A stretch of DNA of 29,542 nt, taken from positions 1 through 29,542 of the forward strand of contig CAKUKP010000035.1 in assembly GCA_934663625.1 (NCBI GenBank), read 5' to 3'. Below, piece after piece: positions 22,401 to 29,542 of this stretch; position 1 is the stretch's first letter; each line of letters begins with the position of its first letter. The DNA is from an uncultured Clostridia bacterium (GTDB taxonomy: Bacteria; Bacillota; Clostridia; Christensenellales; Aristaeellaceae). The notes beneath the pieces are model-generated. The model made no database searches. It was not told the DNA's origin and saw only the letters and a list, made by a program, of their open reading frames with translations. The position numbers and the translations under genes were made by a program.

Positions 22401-23496
22401 AAAAGAGAATCGCAGAAATACCCTATCGACATTTCTGTTTTCGCGTCATCGAACGGCGACGTTGAACGCAATCACCACCGCGCTGGCAATCATCATCGCT
22501 CTGCTGCTTGCGTTTATACTGATTTTTGCGGTCAGCGCCGATCCTGGCGAAGCGATCTACCAGTTTCTGATCAGTCCGTTCAGTTCCAAGCGGCAGCTGG
22601 GCAATATCCTGACCACGGCGACCACGATCAGCTTTACGGGCATCGCGGTATGCATCATGTTTCAGGCGAACATGTTCAACATGGCGGCGGAGGGTGCAAA
22701 TTTCATCGGCGCAATGGCGGCCGCGGTCGTCGCTTCCTCGCTGAAGCTGCCGCCTGTGCTGTGCCTCGTTCTGCCGATGCTGGCGGGCATTATCATCGGC
22801 GGCATCATCGGTTTGATTCCGGGCGTTCTGAAAGCCAGATTAAACGCCAACGAAATGGTATCATCGCTGATGCTGAATTACGTACTGCTGTACTTCGGCC
22901 TGTACATTTTGAAAAACTTCTTTATTGATCGAACGGCCGGGCAGGTGGCGACGGCTGCGCTCCCTTCGGGCAGCAGATTGCCCAAGATCATCAAGGGAAC
23001 CGGCGTACATTCGGGCGTAATCATCGTGGTTTTTGTCATCATACTGGCGTACATCTACTTATACAGAACCCGGCGCGGACATGAGCTGCGCGTTTACGGC
23101 CAGAACCCAAGCTTTGCCAGATACACAGGTTACGGCGTAGGCGGCATTATCATATCTTCGCAGGTAATCGGCGGCGCAATCGCCGGATTGGGCGGTGCGG
23201 TAGAAGTAATGGGCATGTATCAGCGCTTCCAGTGGACGGCGCTGCCCGGCTATGGCTGGGACGGCATCATCATCGCAATTCTCGCCCGAAACAAGCCCCA
23301 GTTTGTGCCGCTTGCTTCGCTGTTCATCGCCTATCTGCGCACGGGCGCAAACTGTATGAACACCTATGCGGATGTTCCGAAGGAGCTGATCACGGTGATC
23401 CAATCGATCATGATGATTCTTGTAACGGCGGCGGCGCTTACCGGCGGATTGAAGCAGAAGATGGCGGAAAAGGAGGCTTTGCGCAATGACAGGTAA
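22393..23496 (+). CDS. Nucleoside ABC transporter permease, NupB/YufP type
   Basis: This 367-residue polytopic membrane protein has about ten hydrophobic segments, the first at about 28-50 (ITTALAIIIALLLAFILIFAVSA). The family segment FQANMFNMAAEGANFIGAMAA and the coupling-helix region RVYGQNPSFARYTGYGVGG identify the branched-chain/ribose/nucleoside permease superfamily. The early motif SPFSSKRQLGNILTTATTISFTGIAVCI is typical of the larger of the two nucleoside permeases. It overlaps the ATPase stop by 8 bp and the second permease start by 11 bp. It should form a heterodimeric channel with that second permease. Confidence 0.94.
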   Translation: MSEKENRRNTLSTFLFSRHRTATLNAITTALAIIIALLLAFILIFAVSADPGEAIYQFLISPFSSKRQLGNILTTATTISFTGIAVCIMFQANMFNMAAEGANFIGAMAAAVVASSLKLPPVLCLVLPMLAGIIIGGIIGLIPGVLKARLNANEMVSSLMLNYVLLYFGLYILKNFFIDRTAGQVATAALPSGSRLPKIIKGTGVHSGVIIVVFVIILAYIYLYRTRRGHELRVYGQNPSFARYTGYGVGGIIISSQVIGGAIAGLGGAVEVMGMYQRFQWTALPGYGWDGIIIAILARNKPQFVPLASLFIAYLRTGANCMNTYADVPKELITVIQSIMMILVTAAALTGGLKQKMAEKEALRNDR

Positions 23497-24460
23497 CTTT
23501 TTCGCGGATCTCTGGGCAGGTCTTCTGCCGATTCTTCAGGTAATCGGTTCCAGCACATTCCTGTATTCCGTACTTCGCCTGACCACCCCGATTCTGTTCG
23601 CCACGATGGCAGCGCTGGTCTCCGATCGCGCGGGCGTTACGAACATCAGCATCGAAGGCGCCATGCTGTTCGCCGCATTGATGGGCGTGGTCGGCAGCGC
23701 CTACGCGCAAAGCTGCTGGGTGGGTCTGCTGGTTGCAATTGCGGCGGGCGTTGTGTTTTCACTGCTGCTCGCATTTTTCCATCTGTGGCTGAAAACCAAT
23801 CTGGTGCTGACCTGTATCGCCCTGAACAGCCTGTCCAGCGGGCTTACGATCTTCATTCTGTACATGCTGACCGGCGACCGCGGCGTTTCCACCGCGCTTC
23901 ATTCGATCAACATGCCAAAGGTAAATATCCCGCTTTTGAAGGATATACCATTCCTGGGTGAGGTTCTTTCCGGGCACAACGTGCTGACCTATATGGCGGT
24001 CGTCGTTGTCGTTCTGGTTGCGATTCTGCTGTATAAAACGAAGCTGGGCATCTATATCCGCGCGGTCGGCGAAAGTCCGAAGGCCATCGAAACGGCGGGC
24101 TTTTCTTCCCGCAGGATTCGCCTGTACGCGCTGATCATCTCCGGTGTGATCGCAGGCATGGGCGGCGCCTTCATGTCGATGGCGTATGTATCCGGTTTTA
24201 CAAAGGATATGATATCCGGGCGCGGCTTTATCGCGCTGGCGGCGGAGGCGATGGGCTGCGGAAAGCCGCTGCTGTCTTCGCTGGCGGCACTGCTGTTCGG
24301 CTTTACCGATTCTCTGGCGAACAATCTGCAGGTGCTTGGATTGTCCAGCGATCTCGCCCGAATGTTCCCGTATGTGATCACGATCGTGGCGCTATCGATC
24401 TACGCGAGTAAGACCGCGCGCGGCATTCGCAAAACGAAAAAGCGGCACGCCGCAAAATAA
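23486..24460 (+). CDS. Nucleoside ABC transporter permease, NupC/YufQ type
   Basis: This 324-residue polytopic protein has about nine membrane segments. TTPILFATMAALVSDRAGVTNISIEGAMLFAALMG is the hallmark N-terminal segment of the smaller nucleoside permease. The cytoplasmic coupling region IYIRAVGESPKAIETAGFSSRRIRLYALIISG is clear. It ends in a short basic tail (KTARGIRKTKKRHAAK). It completes the transporter with the binding protein, ATPase and first permease. The operon then runs into a hairpin terminator at 24518-24566. Confidence 0.94.
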   Translation: MTGNFFADLWAGLLPILQVIGSSTFLYSVLRLTTPILFATMAALVSDRAGVTNISIEGAMLFAALMGVVGSAYAQSCWVGLLVAIAAGVVFSLLLAFFHLWLKTNLVLTCIALNSLSSGLTIFILYMLTGDRGVSTALHSINMPKVNIPLLKDIPFLGEVLSGHNVLTYMAVVVVVLVAILLYKTKLGIYIRAVGESPKAIETAGFSSRRIRLYALIISGVIAGMGGAFMSMAYVSGFTKDMISGRGFIALAAEAMGCGKPLLSSLAALLFGFTDSLANNLQVLGLSSDLARMFPYVITIVALSIYASKTARGIRKTKKRHAAK

Positions 24461-24517
24461 AACGGTTGAAATGCCAGAGTCCGAGGATTTGCTTCTGAAG
24501 CAGCTCCTCCCCTACCT

Positions 24518-24566
24518 GAAAAAGCGAGTGTGAACTGCGCGACAGCGGTAAAGCGCTCGCTTTTTC
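24518..24566 (+). terminator. Terminator after the nucleoside transport operon
   Basis: GAAAAAGCGAG (24518-24528) pairs with CTCGCTTTTTC (24556-24566), with a 27-base loop that contains further GCGC pairing. A small palindrome, TGCTTC-T-GAAGCA (24490-24502), lies between the permease stop and the terminator. The rest of 24461-24650 holds no gene that I can support. Confidence 0.7.
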
Positions 24567-24663
24567 GCATCCGCGTGTTTTGTAACGCTTTCTCCAATCG
24601 TTTCCGCGCGCGGCATAACCGAAATCTAACCCGCGCATCCTGCCGTGCAAAACATTGGCGCGC

Positions 24664-24669
24664 TATAAT
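24664..24669 (+). promoter_or_regulatory. -10 element for the HAD phosphatase gene
   Basis: A perfect TATAAT lies 30 bp ahead of the ATG at 24699. The corresponding -35 position (24641-24646, TGCCGT) is weak. Confidence 0.5.
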
Positions 24670-24698
24670 GCCTGTATCAAACGAAAGGGACGATTCCT

Positions 24699-25352
24699 AT
24701 GAAATACAAGGCTGTTATCTTCGATCTGGACGGCACGGTGCTGGATACGATCCGCGATCTGGCTTCCGCGGCGAATTACGCGCTCGCGCAGCACGGCTAT
24801 CCCACGCACAGCGTGGACGGCATTCGCCGGCGCGTGGGCAACGGCGTCGCCAATCTGATCCGCCGCGCCGCGCCTGAGGGCACATCCGAAGAAGAACTTG
24901 CGCAGATTCTTTCGGAATTCAAGGCGTACTATCGCGATCACATCGATGATACCACGAAGCCCTACGAAGGCATTCCGGAGCTGATGCGCGATCTGCGCGC
25001 GGCGGGAATCTATGTGGGCATCAATTCCAACAAATTCGATGCGGCGCTGCAGGCGCTTTGCCGCATTCATTTTCCGAACCTGTACGATTACGCCGTGGGC
25101 GAATCGGAACAGACCCCGCGCAAGCCCGATCCCACGGCGGCGGAGCGCATCATCGCCGCGGCGAACGTAGGCAAGGGCGACGCGATCTACATCGGCGACA
25201 GCAGCGTAGATATCGAAACCGCGAAGAACGCGGGCGTGGATGCAGGCTGGGTTTCCTGGGGCTTCCGCACGCGCGATGAAATGGCGCATATCGATATTCC
25301 GCACACGTTCGATCGCGTAGACGATCTGCGCGCGTTCCTGCTGGGCGAATAA
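24699..25352 (+). CDS. HAD-family phosphatase, phosphoglycolate phosphatase-like
   Basis: This 217-residue haloacid-dehalogenase phosphatase has motif I FDLDGTVLDT (nucleophile D9, acid/base D11), motif II INSNK (serine in the middle), motif III lysine in RKPDP, and motif IV IGDSSVDIETAKNAG. A C1-type helical cap lies between about residues 16 and 85. Layout and length match Gph and the related PpaX pyrophosphatase. Substrate cannot be fixed from sequence; phosphoglycolate or other small phosphate esters are likely. It has its own -10 element and is closed by a terminator at 25374-25410. Confidence 0.9.
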   Translation: MKYKAVIFDLDGTVLDTIRDLASAANYALAQHGYPTHSVDGIRRRVGNGVANLIRRAAPEGTSEEELAQILSEFKAYYRDHIDDTTKPYEGIPELMRDLRAAGIYVGINSNKFDAALQALCRIHFPNLYDYAVGESEQTPRKPDPTAAERIIAAANVGKGDAIYIGDSSVDIETAKNAGVDAGWVSWGFRTRDEMAHIDIPHTFDRVDDLRAFLLGE

Positions 25353-25373
25353 TCGCCGACGATTTTCTGATTT

Positions 25374-25410
25374 CCTTCTCCGTGATTTGGACGCGGAGGA
25401 GGATTTTTTT
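25374..25410 (+). terminator. Intrinsic terminator after the HAD phosphatase gene
   Basis: CCTTCTCCG (25374-25382) pairs with CGGAGGAGG (25394-25402) with one G-T wobble, and seven T follow (25404-25410). Confidence 0.8.
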
Positions 25411-25519
25411 GCCATTTTCATCATTTTTTTCCAAACGTCGATCAACAGAAATTGGCTTGCAAAAATATCGATCGCGGCGCGCAAACTATGCCTGTCGAAT
25501 CAAACGCACGGAGGCCAAT

Positions 25520-25981
25520 ATGCGAAAGCTGCGAAACCTGATCGGGATGCCCGTCATCTGTGAAAAGCAAAAGATCGGAACCGTTATCGGCGCGGATCTT
25601 TCCGATGATCTGCGCCAGCTGGAGGGCGTCTGGATGGATTGCGGCCTGCCGGGCACGCGATACATCCCCAGCGATCTGCTGGTGATGATCGGCAGCGTGG
25701 CGGTAATGACCGACGCGCGCGGCCAGCGAAGGCGGATGCATTCCAAAAAGCTGCTCTACCGCGCCATATCCACGGATGGACGGCGCATCGGCGCGATCAC
25801 GGGCGCAGAAATCGATGAAATCAGCTTCCTGGTCACGGCGCTGGAGCTCGCCCGCGGACTTTGGGATGATCTGATTTCCGGCAGGGATCGCGTGACGGAT
25901 TATTCCGTATCCCCCGATGCGCTGGAGGTCATCGTGATCGATTCGACAAAGACCGATGATAAGGAGGATGAATTCTCATGA
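25520..25981 (+). CDS. PRC-barrel domain protein with two barrel units
   Basis: This 153-residue protein begins MRKLRNLIGMPVICEKQKIGTVIGADLSDD, a PRC-barrel start. A second similar unit begins near residue 72, LLYRAISTDGRRIGAITGAEIDE, and the C-terminus is acidic. PRC-barrels of this kind are small beta domains found in sporulation and RNA-metabolism proteins; the role here is unknown. The ATG at 25520 has a CGGAGG site (25510-25515); an in-frame start at 25382 lies inside the previous terminator and is unlikely. Its stop overlaps the next small gene by 4 bp. Confidence 0.82.
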   Translation: MRKLRNLIGMPVICEKQKIGTVIGADLSDDLRQLEGVWMDCGLPGTRYIPSDLLVMIGSVAVMTDARGQRRRMHSKKLLYRAISTDGRRIGAITGAEIDEISFLVTALELARGLWDDLISGRDRVTDYSVSPDALEVIVIDSTKTDDKEDEFS

Positions 25982-26148
25982 AGCGAGGAACGATGCGCGG
26001 CATGATCGCCGGTACGCTGATCGGCGGCGCCGCCGCAACCGTATTCGGCATTGTGAACTGGCAAACCCATCGCAGGCTGAATCAGCAGATGAAGCGCGGC
26101 GGCCGATGGCTGTCCGAAAAGACCGAAGAACTGATGAAGAAAATCTGA
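25978..26148 (+). CDS. Small YtxH-like membrane protein
   Basis: This 56-residue ORF, starting with an ATG that overlaps the PRC-barrel stop (ATGA), encodes a short basic start, a glycine-rich hydrophobic segment (about 7-27, RGMIAGTLIGGAAATVFGIVNW) and a charged helical tail rich in Lys, Arg and Gln (THRRLNQQMKRGGRWLSEKTEELMKKI). This matches the general layout of YtxH-type or DUF-type small envelope proteins. The preceding AAGGAGG (25962-25968) is a good ribosome site. The AI-2E-type permease gene follows within 25 bp. Function unknown. Confidence 0.75.
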   Translation: MKRGTMRGMIAGTLIGGAAATVFGIVNWQTHRRLNQQMKRGGRWLSEKTEELMKKI

Positions 26149-26171
26149 CGATGCATTCCCGGAGGCTGAAC

Positions 26172-27194
26172 ATGGAAGGACATGGCGTTTTCGATAACCG
26201 GATCATCCATCTGATCGCGGTACTTTGCGGAATCGCGGCGATCGTGATCTTTTTCGGCGATCTGGTTGCCGACGCCATCGCCATCCTGTTCGGCGCGGGC
26301 GTAATCTGCTTTCTGGCGTCGCCGCTGGATGCATGCATTTCCCGCCGCGTTCCCCAGCCGTACAGCGCGATTCTATCGCTCGCCGCAATCGGCGTCATCG
26401 TAATCGGCGTGTTCGCGGCGGCGGTTCTCATGGTCGCCGGTCAGATTTCTGACGGCGCGATTGCGCGCGCGGCGGATCGAATCACGGAAATGGCGGAATC
26501 GATTCAAAATATCCTGCAATCGAGGCTTCCCTCCGTTCAGCTTCCCGATCTTTCCCAAATTGGCGGTAATTTTTCGCAATTTGCGAAGAACGCGGTGGAT
26601 TATATCGGCGAATTTTCGGACAAAATCTATAAGGTGCTGCTGATGATCGCCCTGAGCTACTTTTTTCTGGCGGATCGTCAGCGTTCGCTGATCCGTCTTG
26701 AATTGATGGTGCCCGCAAGAATTCGCCGTTATGCGGTTCGGTTCGGCAGATCGCTGATGCACGAACTGCGGCTGTACCTGCGCGGGCAGGCCACCATCGC
26801 GCTGGCGGTGGGCGCGCTCGCCTGGATCGGGCTTTGGATCATCGGCATCGCGGGCGCGCCGCTGCTCGGTCTGATCGTGGGCATATTCAACGTAATTCCC
26901 TACTTCGGGCCGGTGCTGGGCGGCATTCCCGCCGTGCTGATGGCGTTCGGCATCAGCTGGCAGCGCGCGCTGATCACCATCGGCGTGCTGTTTCTGGTGC
27001 AGCAGATCGATGGGCTGGTGATTTCGCCGCGCGTCATGGGCAGCGTGACCGGTTTTTCCCCCGGCACGGTGCTGCTGGCGCTGTACTTCGGATCGAAGCT
27101 GGGCGGCATCGGCGGATTGCTGCTGGCGGTACCCGCGCTCACCGCGATTCGAACGTTATATAGAGTTTTTGTACAAAGGTACGAAAAGAATTGA
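26172..27194 (+). CDS. AI-2E family permease (YrrI/YtvI-like)
   Basis: This 340-residue polytopic membrane protein fits the AI-2E/PerM family. It has hydrophobic pairs at about 14-60, a segment at about 75-100, an amphipathic region (ITEMAESIQNILQSRLPSVQLPDLSQIGG) and a C-terminal bundle. The hallmark segments are NVIPYFGPVLGGIPAVLMAF and LVQQIDGLVISPRVMGSVTGFSPGTVLLALYFGSKLGGIGGLLLAVP. Despite the family name, few members move AI-2; some are Na+/H+ antiporters. The ATG at 26172 with GGAGG at 26161-26165 was chosen over upstream in-frame codons. In B. subtilis the homologue yrrI precedes alaS and yrzL (ireB), but alaS is absent here. Confidence 0.9.
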   Translation: MEGHGVFDNRIIHLIAVLCGIAAIVIFFGDLVADAIAILFGAGVICFLASPLDACISRRVPQPYSAILSLAAIGVIVIGVFAAAVLMVAGQISDGAIARAADRITEMAESIQNILQSRLPSVQLPDLSQIGGNFSQFAKNAVDYIGEFSDKIYKVLLMIALSYFFLADRQRSLIRLELMVPARIRRYAVRFGRSLMHELRLYLRGQATIALAVGALAWIGLWIIGIAGAPLLGLIVGIFNVIPYFGPVLGGIPAVLMAFGISWQRALITIGVLFLVQQIDGLVISPRVMGSVTGFSPGTVLLALYFGSKLGGIGGLLLAVPALTAIRTLYRVFVQRYEKN

Positions 27195-27219
27195 AATTGC
27201 GCGAGAACTGTGCTATAAT
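27191..27219 (+). promoter_or_regulatory. Strong promoter for ireB
   Basis: -35 TTGAAA (27191-27196), a 17-bp spacer, and -10 TATAAT (27214-27219) preceded by TGC (extended -10). The -35 overlaps the end of the AI-2E permease gene. Confidence 0.85.
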
Positions 27220-27254
27220 CCATATGTGTATGTATTTAGGAAAGGCGGTGCGCT

Positions 27255-27521
27255 ATGAACAACAAACTGGGGGAAACGCAGAATTTCCGTTTGCCCGAGA
27301 ATACGCCGGAATCCGCCGCAGAAATCATCGAGGTTGTGTATCAGGCGCTGAAGGCGAAGGGACACGACCCCATTCTTCAGATGGTCGGATACCTGATATC
27401 GGGCGATCCCACCTACATAACGAGCTATAACAACGCCCGTTCGCTGATCCGTCGTCTGGAACGCGATGAACTGCTGGAAGAATTCATTCGTTTTTACGTC
27501 ACCGAGCACGATAAAGGCTAA
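27255..27521 (+). CDS. ireB: IreB family regulatory phosphoprotein (UPF0297)
   Basis: This 88-residue protein has the conserved sequence of the IreB/YrzL family: MNNKLGETQNFRLPE at the start, then IIEVVYQALKAKGHDPILQMVGYLISGDPTYITSYNNARSLIRRLERDELLEEFIRFY. In Enterococcus faecalis IreB is phosphorylated by the PASTA kinase IreK on N-terminal threonines and modulates cephalosporin resistance; T8 here is a candidate. The length matches the family. It has its own extended -10 promoter and shares one base with the start of the next gene (TAATG), so the oxidoreductase and ruvX genes follow in one transcript. Confidence 0.96.
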   Translation: MNNKLGETQNFRLPENTPESAAEIIEVVYQALKAKGHDPILQMVGYLISGDPTYITSYNNARSLIRRLERDELLEEFIRFYVTEHDKG

Positions 27522-28465
27522 TGCGAATCGTAAAACTGGGCAAATCGGGGCTGAACGTATCCAGGCTGTGCTTTGGTACGCTCACCATGTCGCCCCTGCA
27601 ACAGAATATGTCGCCTCGCGAAGGGGCAAGGCTGTTGATCCACGCGTATGAACGGGGCATCCGTTTTCTGGATACCGCGGATCTGTATGATAATTATCCC
27701 CACATTCGCGAGGCGCTGAAATCCGCGCCCGATTATGTGATCAGCACGAAGGCATATTGCTGGGATCAGGAAACCGCGCAGGCGGCGCTGGAGCGCGCCT
27801 ATCGCGGGCTGGGCAGGGATTATATCGACCTCTTTATGCTGCACGAGCAGGAATCGCTGTACACGCTGCGCGGTCATGAGGAGGCGCTTGTTTTTTTGGA
27901 ACGTCAGCGTGAGCTGGGCAGAATTGGCGCGGTTGGCGTCAGCACGCATTTTTCGGGATGTGTGCACGCCGCGCCCCGTTTTCCTCAAATTCAGGTGATC
28001 CACCCGCTGATCAATGCGGGCGGCATCGGCATTCAGGATGGCACGCGCGCCGATATGGAAGCCGCCATCGCGCACGCGCGCGAATTCGGCATCGGCATCT
28101 TCGCCATGAAGCCGCTGGGCGGCGGGCATCTGATTTCATCCAGCCGCGAAGCGATGGAATACGCGCTGAACAATCCCCTGATCGACAGCGTCGCCGTGGG
28201 GATGCAATCCATCGAAGAAATCGATGCAAATGTGGCGCTGGAGGCGGGCGATCCCACGGCATGGGATCAGCTGGAACGGCTGCGCCACCGCGCGCGGCGC
28301 ATGATGGTGCATGATTACTGCGAAGGCTGCGGCCGGTGCGCCGAGCGCTGCCGCCAGCACGCAATCGCCATCGTGAACGGAAAATGTACGATCGATCCGG
28401 CGAAATGCGTGTTCTGCGGATACTGCGCGCGCGTTTGCCCGCAATTCTGCATAAAGGTGGTGTGA
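27521..28465 (+). CDS. Aldo/keto reductase with C-terminal two-cluster ferredoxin domain
   Basis: This 314-residue protein has an aldo/keto reductase barrel (1-255) joined to a bacterial ferredoxin-like domain (260-314). The catalytic tetrad is D51, Y56, K77 and H108. The ferredoxin part has CxxCxxCxxxC twice: C267, C270, C273, C277 and C296, C299, C302, C306, enough for two 4Fe-4S clusters. The usual proline after the fourth cysteine is present in the second set only (CP). Such AKR-ferredoxin fusions are common in anaerobic Clostridia but their substrates are mostly unknown. Its ATG overlaps the ireB stop by one base. In B. subtilis ireB is followed directly by ruvX, so this gene is an insertion into that block. 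Confidence 0.92.
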   Translation: MRIVKLGKSGLNVSRLCFGTLTMSPLQQNMSPREGARLLIHAYERGIRFLDTADLYDNYPHIREALKSAPDYVISTKAYCWDQETAQAALERAYRGLGRDYIDLFMLHEQESLYTLRGHEEALVFLERQRELGRIGAVGVSTHFSGCVHAAPRFPQIQVIHPLINAGGIGIQDGTRADMEAAIAHAREFGIGIFAMKPLGGGHLISSSREAMEYALNNPLIDSVAVGMQSIEEIDANVALEAGDPTAWDQLERLRHRARRMMVHDYCEGCGRCAERCRQHAIAIVNGKCTIDPAKCVFCGYCARVCPQFCIKVV

Positions 28466-28469
28466 TCGA

Positions 28470-29240
28470 ATGCGCGTAATCTGTCTGGACGTCGGCGACC
28501 GCCGCATCGGCGTGGCGGTATCGGATCCGCTGGATATCACCGCGCAGGGCGTGGAAACGATCTTCACCAGGGGCGCAAAGAAGGACGCGGAGCGCGTAGA
28601 TCAGCTTTGCAGGCAATATGAAACCACACATATCCTGTGCGGGCTTCCGCTGAACATGGACGGCAGCGAGGGCTTTCAGGCGCAGCATGCGCGCGCGATG
28701 GCGCAGACGCTGGCCGATATGGGCTATGAAATCCGATTTCAGGATGAACGGCTGACCACGAAGCTGGCGACCGGCGTGCTGCTGCAGGGCGATGTGCGGC
28801 GCGATAAGCGCAAGCTGGTGGTGGATAAACTGGCGGCGACCTTTATTCTGCAATCCTTTCTGGACGCGGGCGGCTGGAAGGATCCGGTTTGCGATCCGGA
28901 AACACATAAAAAAGTATTTCAAAGCGAGGTTTGGCACATGAGCGATAATCAGAATTTCGACATGGAGATGGATCCGGAAAACATCGTGGAACTGGTGGAC
29001 GACGAGGGCAACGAGGTAAAATTCGAACATTTGATGACGCTGGAGCACAAGGGCGGCATTTACATCTGCCTTGCGCCCGCGGAGCCGATGGAGGATGTGG
29101 AGGACGATGAACTGGTGATCATGCGCATCCAGCAGGACGCGGACGGCAACGATTTCTATTCCACCATCGAATCCGAAGCAGAGCTGAACGAAGTATTCGA
29201 AAAATACTGCGAACTGGCGGAAGCGGACGACGAGGAATAA
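28470..29240 (+). CDS. ruvX: RuvX/YqgF putative Holliday junction resolvase fused to DUF1292
   Basis: This single 256-residue frame holds two proteins that are normally separate. Residues 1-137 are a RuvX/YqgF nuclease of the RNase H fold, with D7 in CLDVGDRRIGVAVSDP, E93 in QDERLTT and D119 in VVDKLAA; the family acts in rRNA maturation or junction resolution. Residues 157-256 are an acidic DUF1292 (YrzB-like) protein with DEGNEVKFEHLMTLEHKGGIYICLAPAEP and VIMRIQQDADGNDFYSTIESEAELNEVFEKY. An internal ATG at 28938 with a weak GCGAGG site could also start the second part alone. The order ireB, ruvX, DUF1292 is conserved in Bacillota, but fusion in one frame is not usual. Confidence 0.9.
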   Translation: MRVICLDVGDRRIGVAVSDPLDITAQGVETIFTRGAKKDAERVDQLCRQYETTHILCGLPLNMDGSEGFQAQHARAMAQTLADMGYEIRFQDERLTTKLATGVLLQGDVRRDKRKLVVDKLAATFILQSFLDAGGWKDPVCDPETHKKVFQSEVWHMSDNQNFDMEMDPENIVELVDDEGNEVKFEHLMTLEHKGGIYICLAPAEPMEDVEDDELVIMRIQQDADGNDFYSTIESEAELNEVFEKYCELAEADDEE

Positions 29241-29445
29241 TTCTGCAAAATCTCACGATTAAGGTCTGAGAAGAATGCGGCTATTTCCCTGGATCCACCT
29301 GATGGGGGAGCTGGCAGTACGCAGCACTGACTGAGGGAGAGAACCTCTTTCGCAGAATCAGCAGACCTACTTTAATCCGATAGGTACGTTATCTCTCCTT
29401 CCGTCAGCGGCAAATGCCGCTGGCACCTTCCTCGTCAGAGGAAGG
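29241..29445. repeat. Dispersed palindromic intergenic repeat (MITE-like)
   Basis: The repeat starts at the base after the RuvX-DUF1292 stop. Bases 29241-29260 match 5972-5991 at 19 of 20 positions. TCTCA/TGAGA (29251-29255 with 29267-29271) forms a first hairpin. A left arm (about 29297-29341, with GGGGGAGCTGGCAG and CTGACTGAGGGAGAG) is the imperfect inverse of a right arm (about 29392-29445, with CTCTCCTTCCGTCAG and GCTGGCACCTTCCTC). The right arm contains two perfect hairpins: CAGCGGC/GCCGCTG (29405-29422) and CCTTCCTC/GAGGAAGG (29426-29445). The style matches repeats I know from gut Clostridia genomes. No gene is seen in 29241-29542. Confidence 0.65.
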
Positions 29446-29478
29446 CAAGGGGTACGACCGTTCCTGGCTCCACCACAG

Positions 29479-29520
29479 TCCGTCCGAAAACACAGTTTTC
29501 GGACGGATATTTTATATCAT
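29479..29520. terminator. Strong hairpin terminator downstream of the repeat
   Basis: A perfect 13-bp stem (TCCGTCCGAAAAC at 29479-29491 with 29495-29507), loop ACA, is followed by a T-rich run TATTTTATAT. Confidence 0.88.
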
Positions 29521-29542
29521 TCATACAAAAGCCACCCATTCA

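Noticed and set aside
24378..24650. Minus-strand 90-codon frame after the second permease
   Set aside because: It overlaps the permease end and a terminator hairpin; no ribosome site.
25493..25499. TGTCGAA just ahead of the PRC-barrel gene
   Set aside because: A single copy with no clear promoter geometry; treated as chance.
29241..29542. Possible tRNA or other structured RNA gene in the final gap
   Set aside because: Hairpins fit palindromic repeat arms and a terminator; no cloverleaf or CCA end was found.

Overview
The window looks like a chromosomal segment of an endospore-forming Clostridia member with moderately high GC, probably an uncultured gut lineage. The evidence is the spoIIGA-sigE pair, a YlmC-type sporulation protein, NrdR, IreB, Hsp33 and good AAGGAGG-type ribosome sites. 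All coding calls rest on reading the translations; no database was searched.

Positions 1-4135 (minus strand): ylmC-like PRC-barrel gene, nrdR, a PhoB/PhoR two-component pair and the start of a ROK fructokinase-type gene that runs off the left edge. Positions 4136-4486 are a divergent control region with Spo0A-box-like heptamers. Positions 4487-5966 (plus) hold spoIIGA and sigE. Positions 5967-6230 hold a run of hairpins ending in a bidirectional terminator. Positions 6231-9465 (minus) hold a membrane-anchored peptidyl-prolyl isomerase, a DEDD exonuclease and a MalY/PatB C-S lyase.

Positions 9628-11068 (plus) hold the most unusual unit. A strong promoter is followed at once by what reads as a yybP-ykoY Mn2+ riboswitch with terminator. 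It sits ahead of an orphan Na+-translocating decarboxylase beta subunit and a 38-residue gamma-like membrane peptide, with no alpha subunit nearby. Positions 11192-17633 (minus) look like one long operon: SAM methyltransferase, Hsp33, three little-known helical-repeat or zinc-ribbon proteins, two small overlapping ORFs and purine nucleoside phosphorylase.

Positions 17963-24460 (plus) form a nucleoside salvage and uptake operon: Crp/Fnr regulator, nucleoside hydrolase, BMP-family binding protein, double ATPase and two permeases. Together with DeoD this gives nucleoside import and base release. Positions 24699-29240 (plus) hold a phosphoglycolate-phosphatase-like HAD protein, a PRC-barrel protein, a small YtxH-like protein, an AI-2E family permease, ireB, a ferredoxin-type aldo/keto reductase and a RuvX-DUF1292 fusion. 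The end (29241-29542) holds a dispersed palindromic repeat and a strong terminator. The repeat's first 20 bases also occur downstream of sigE.
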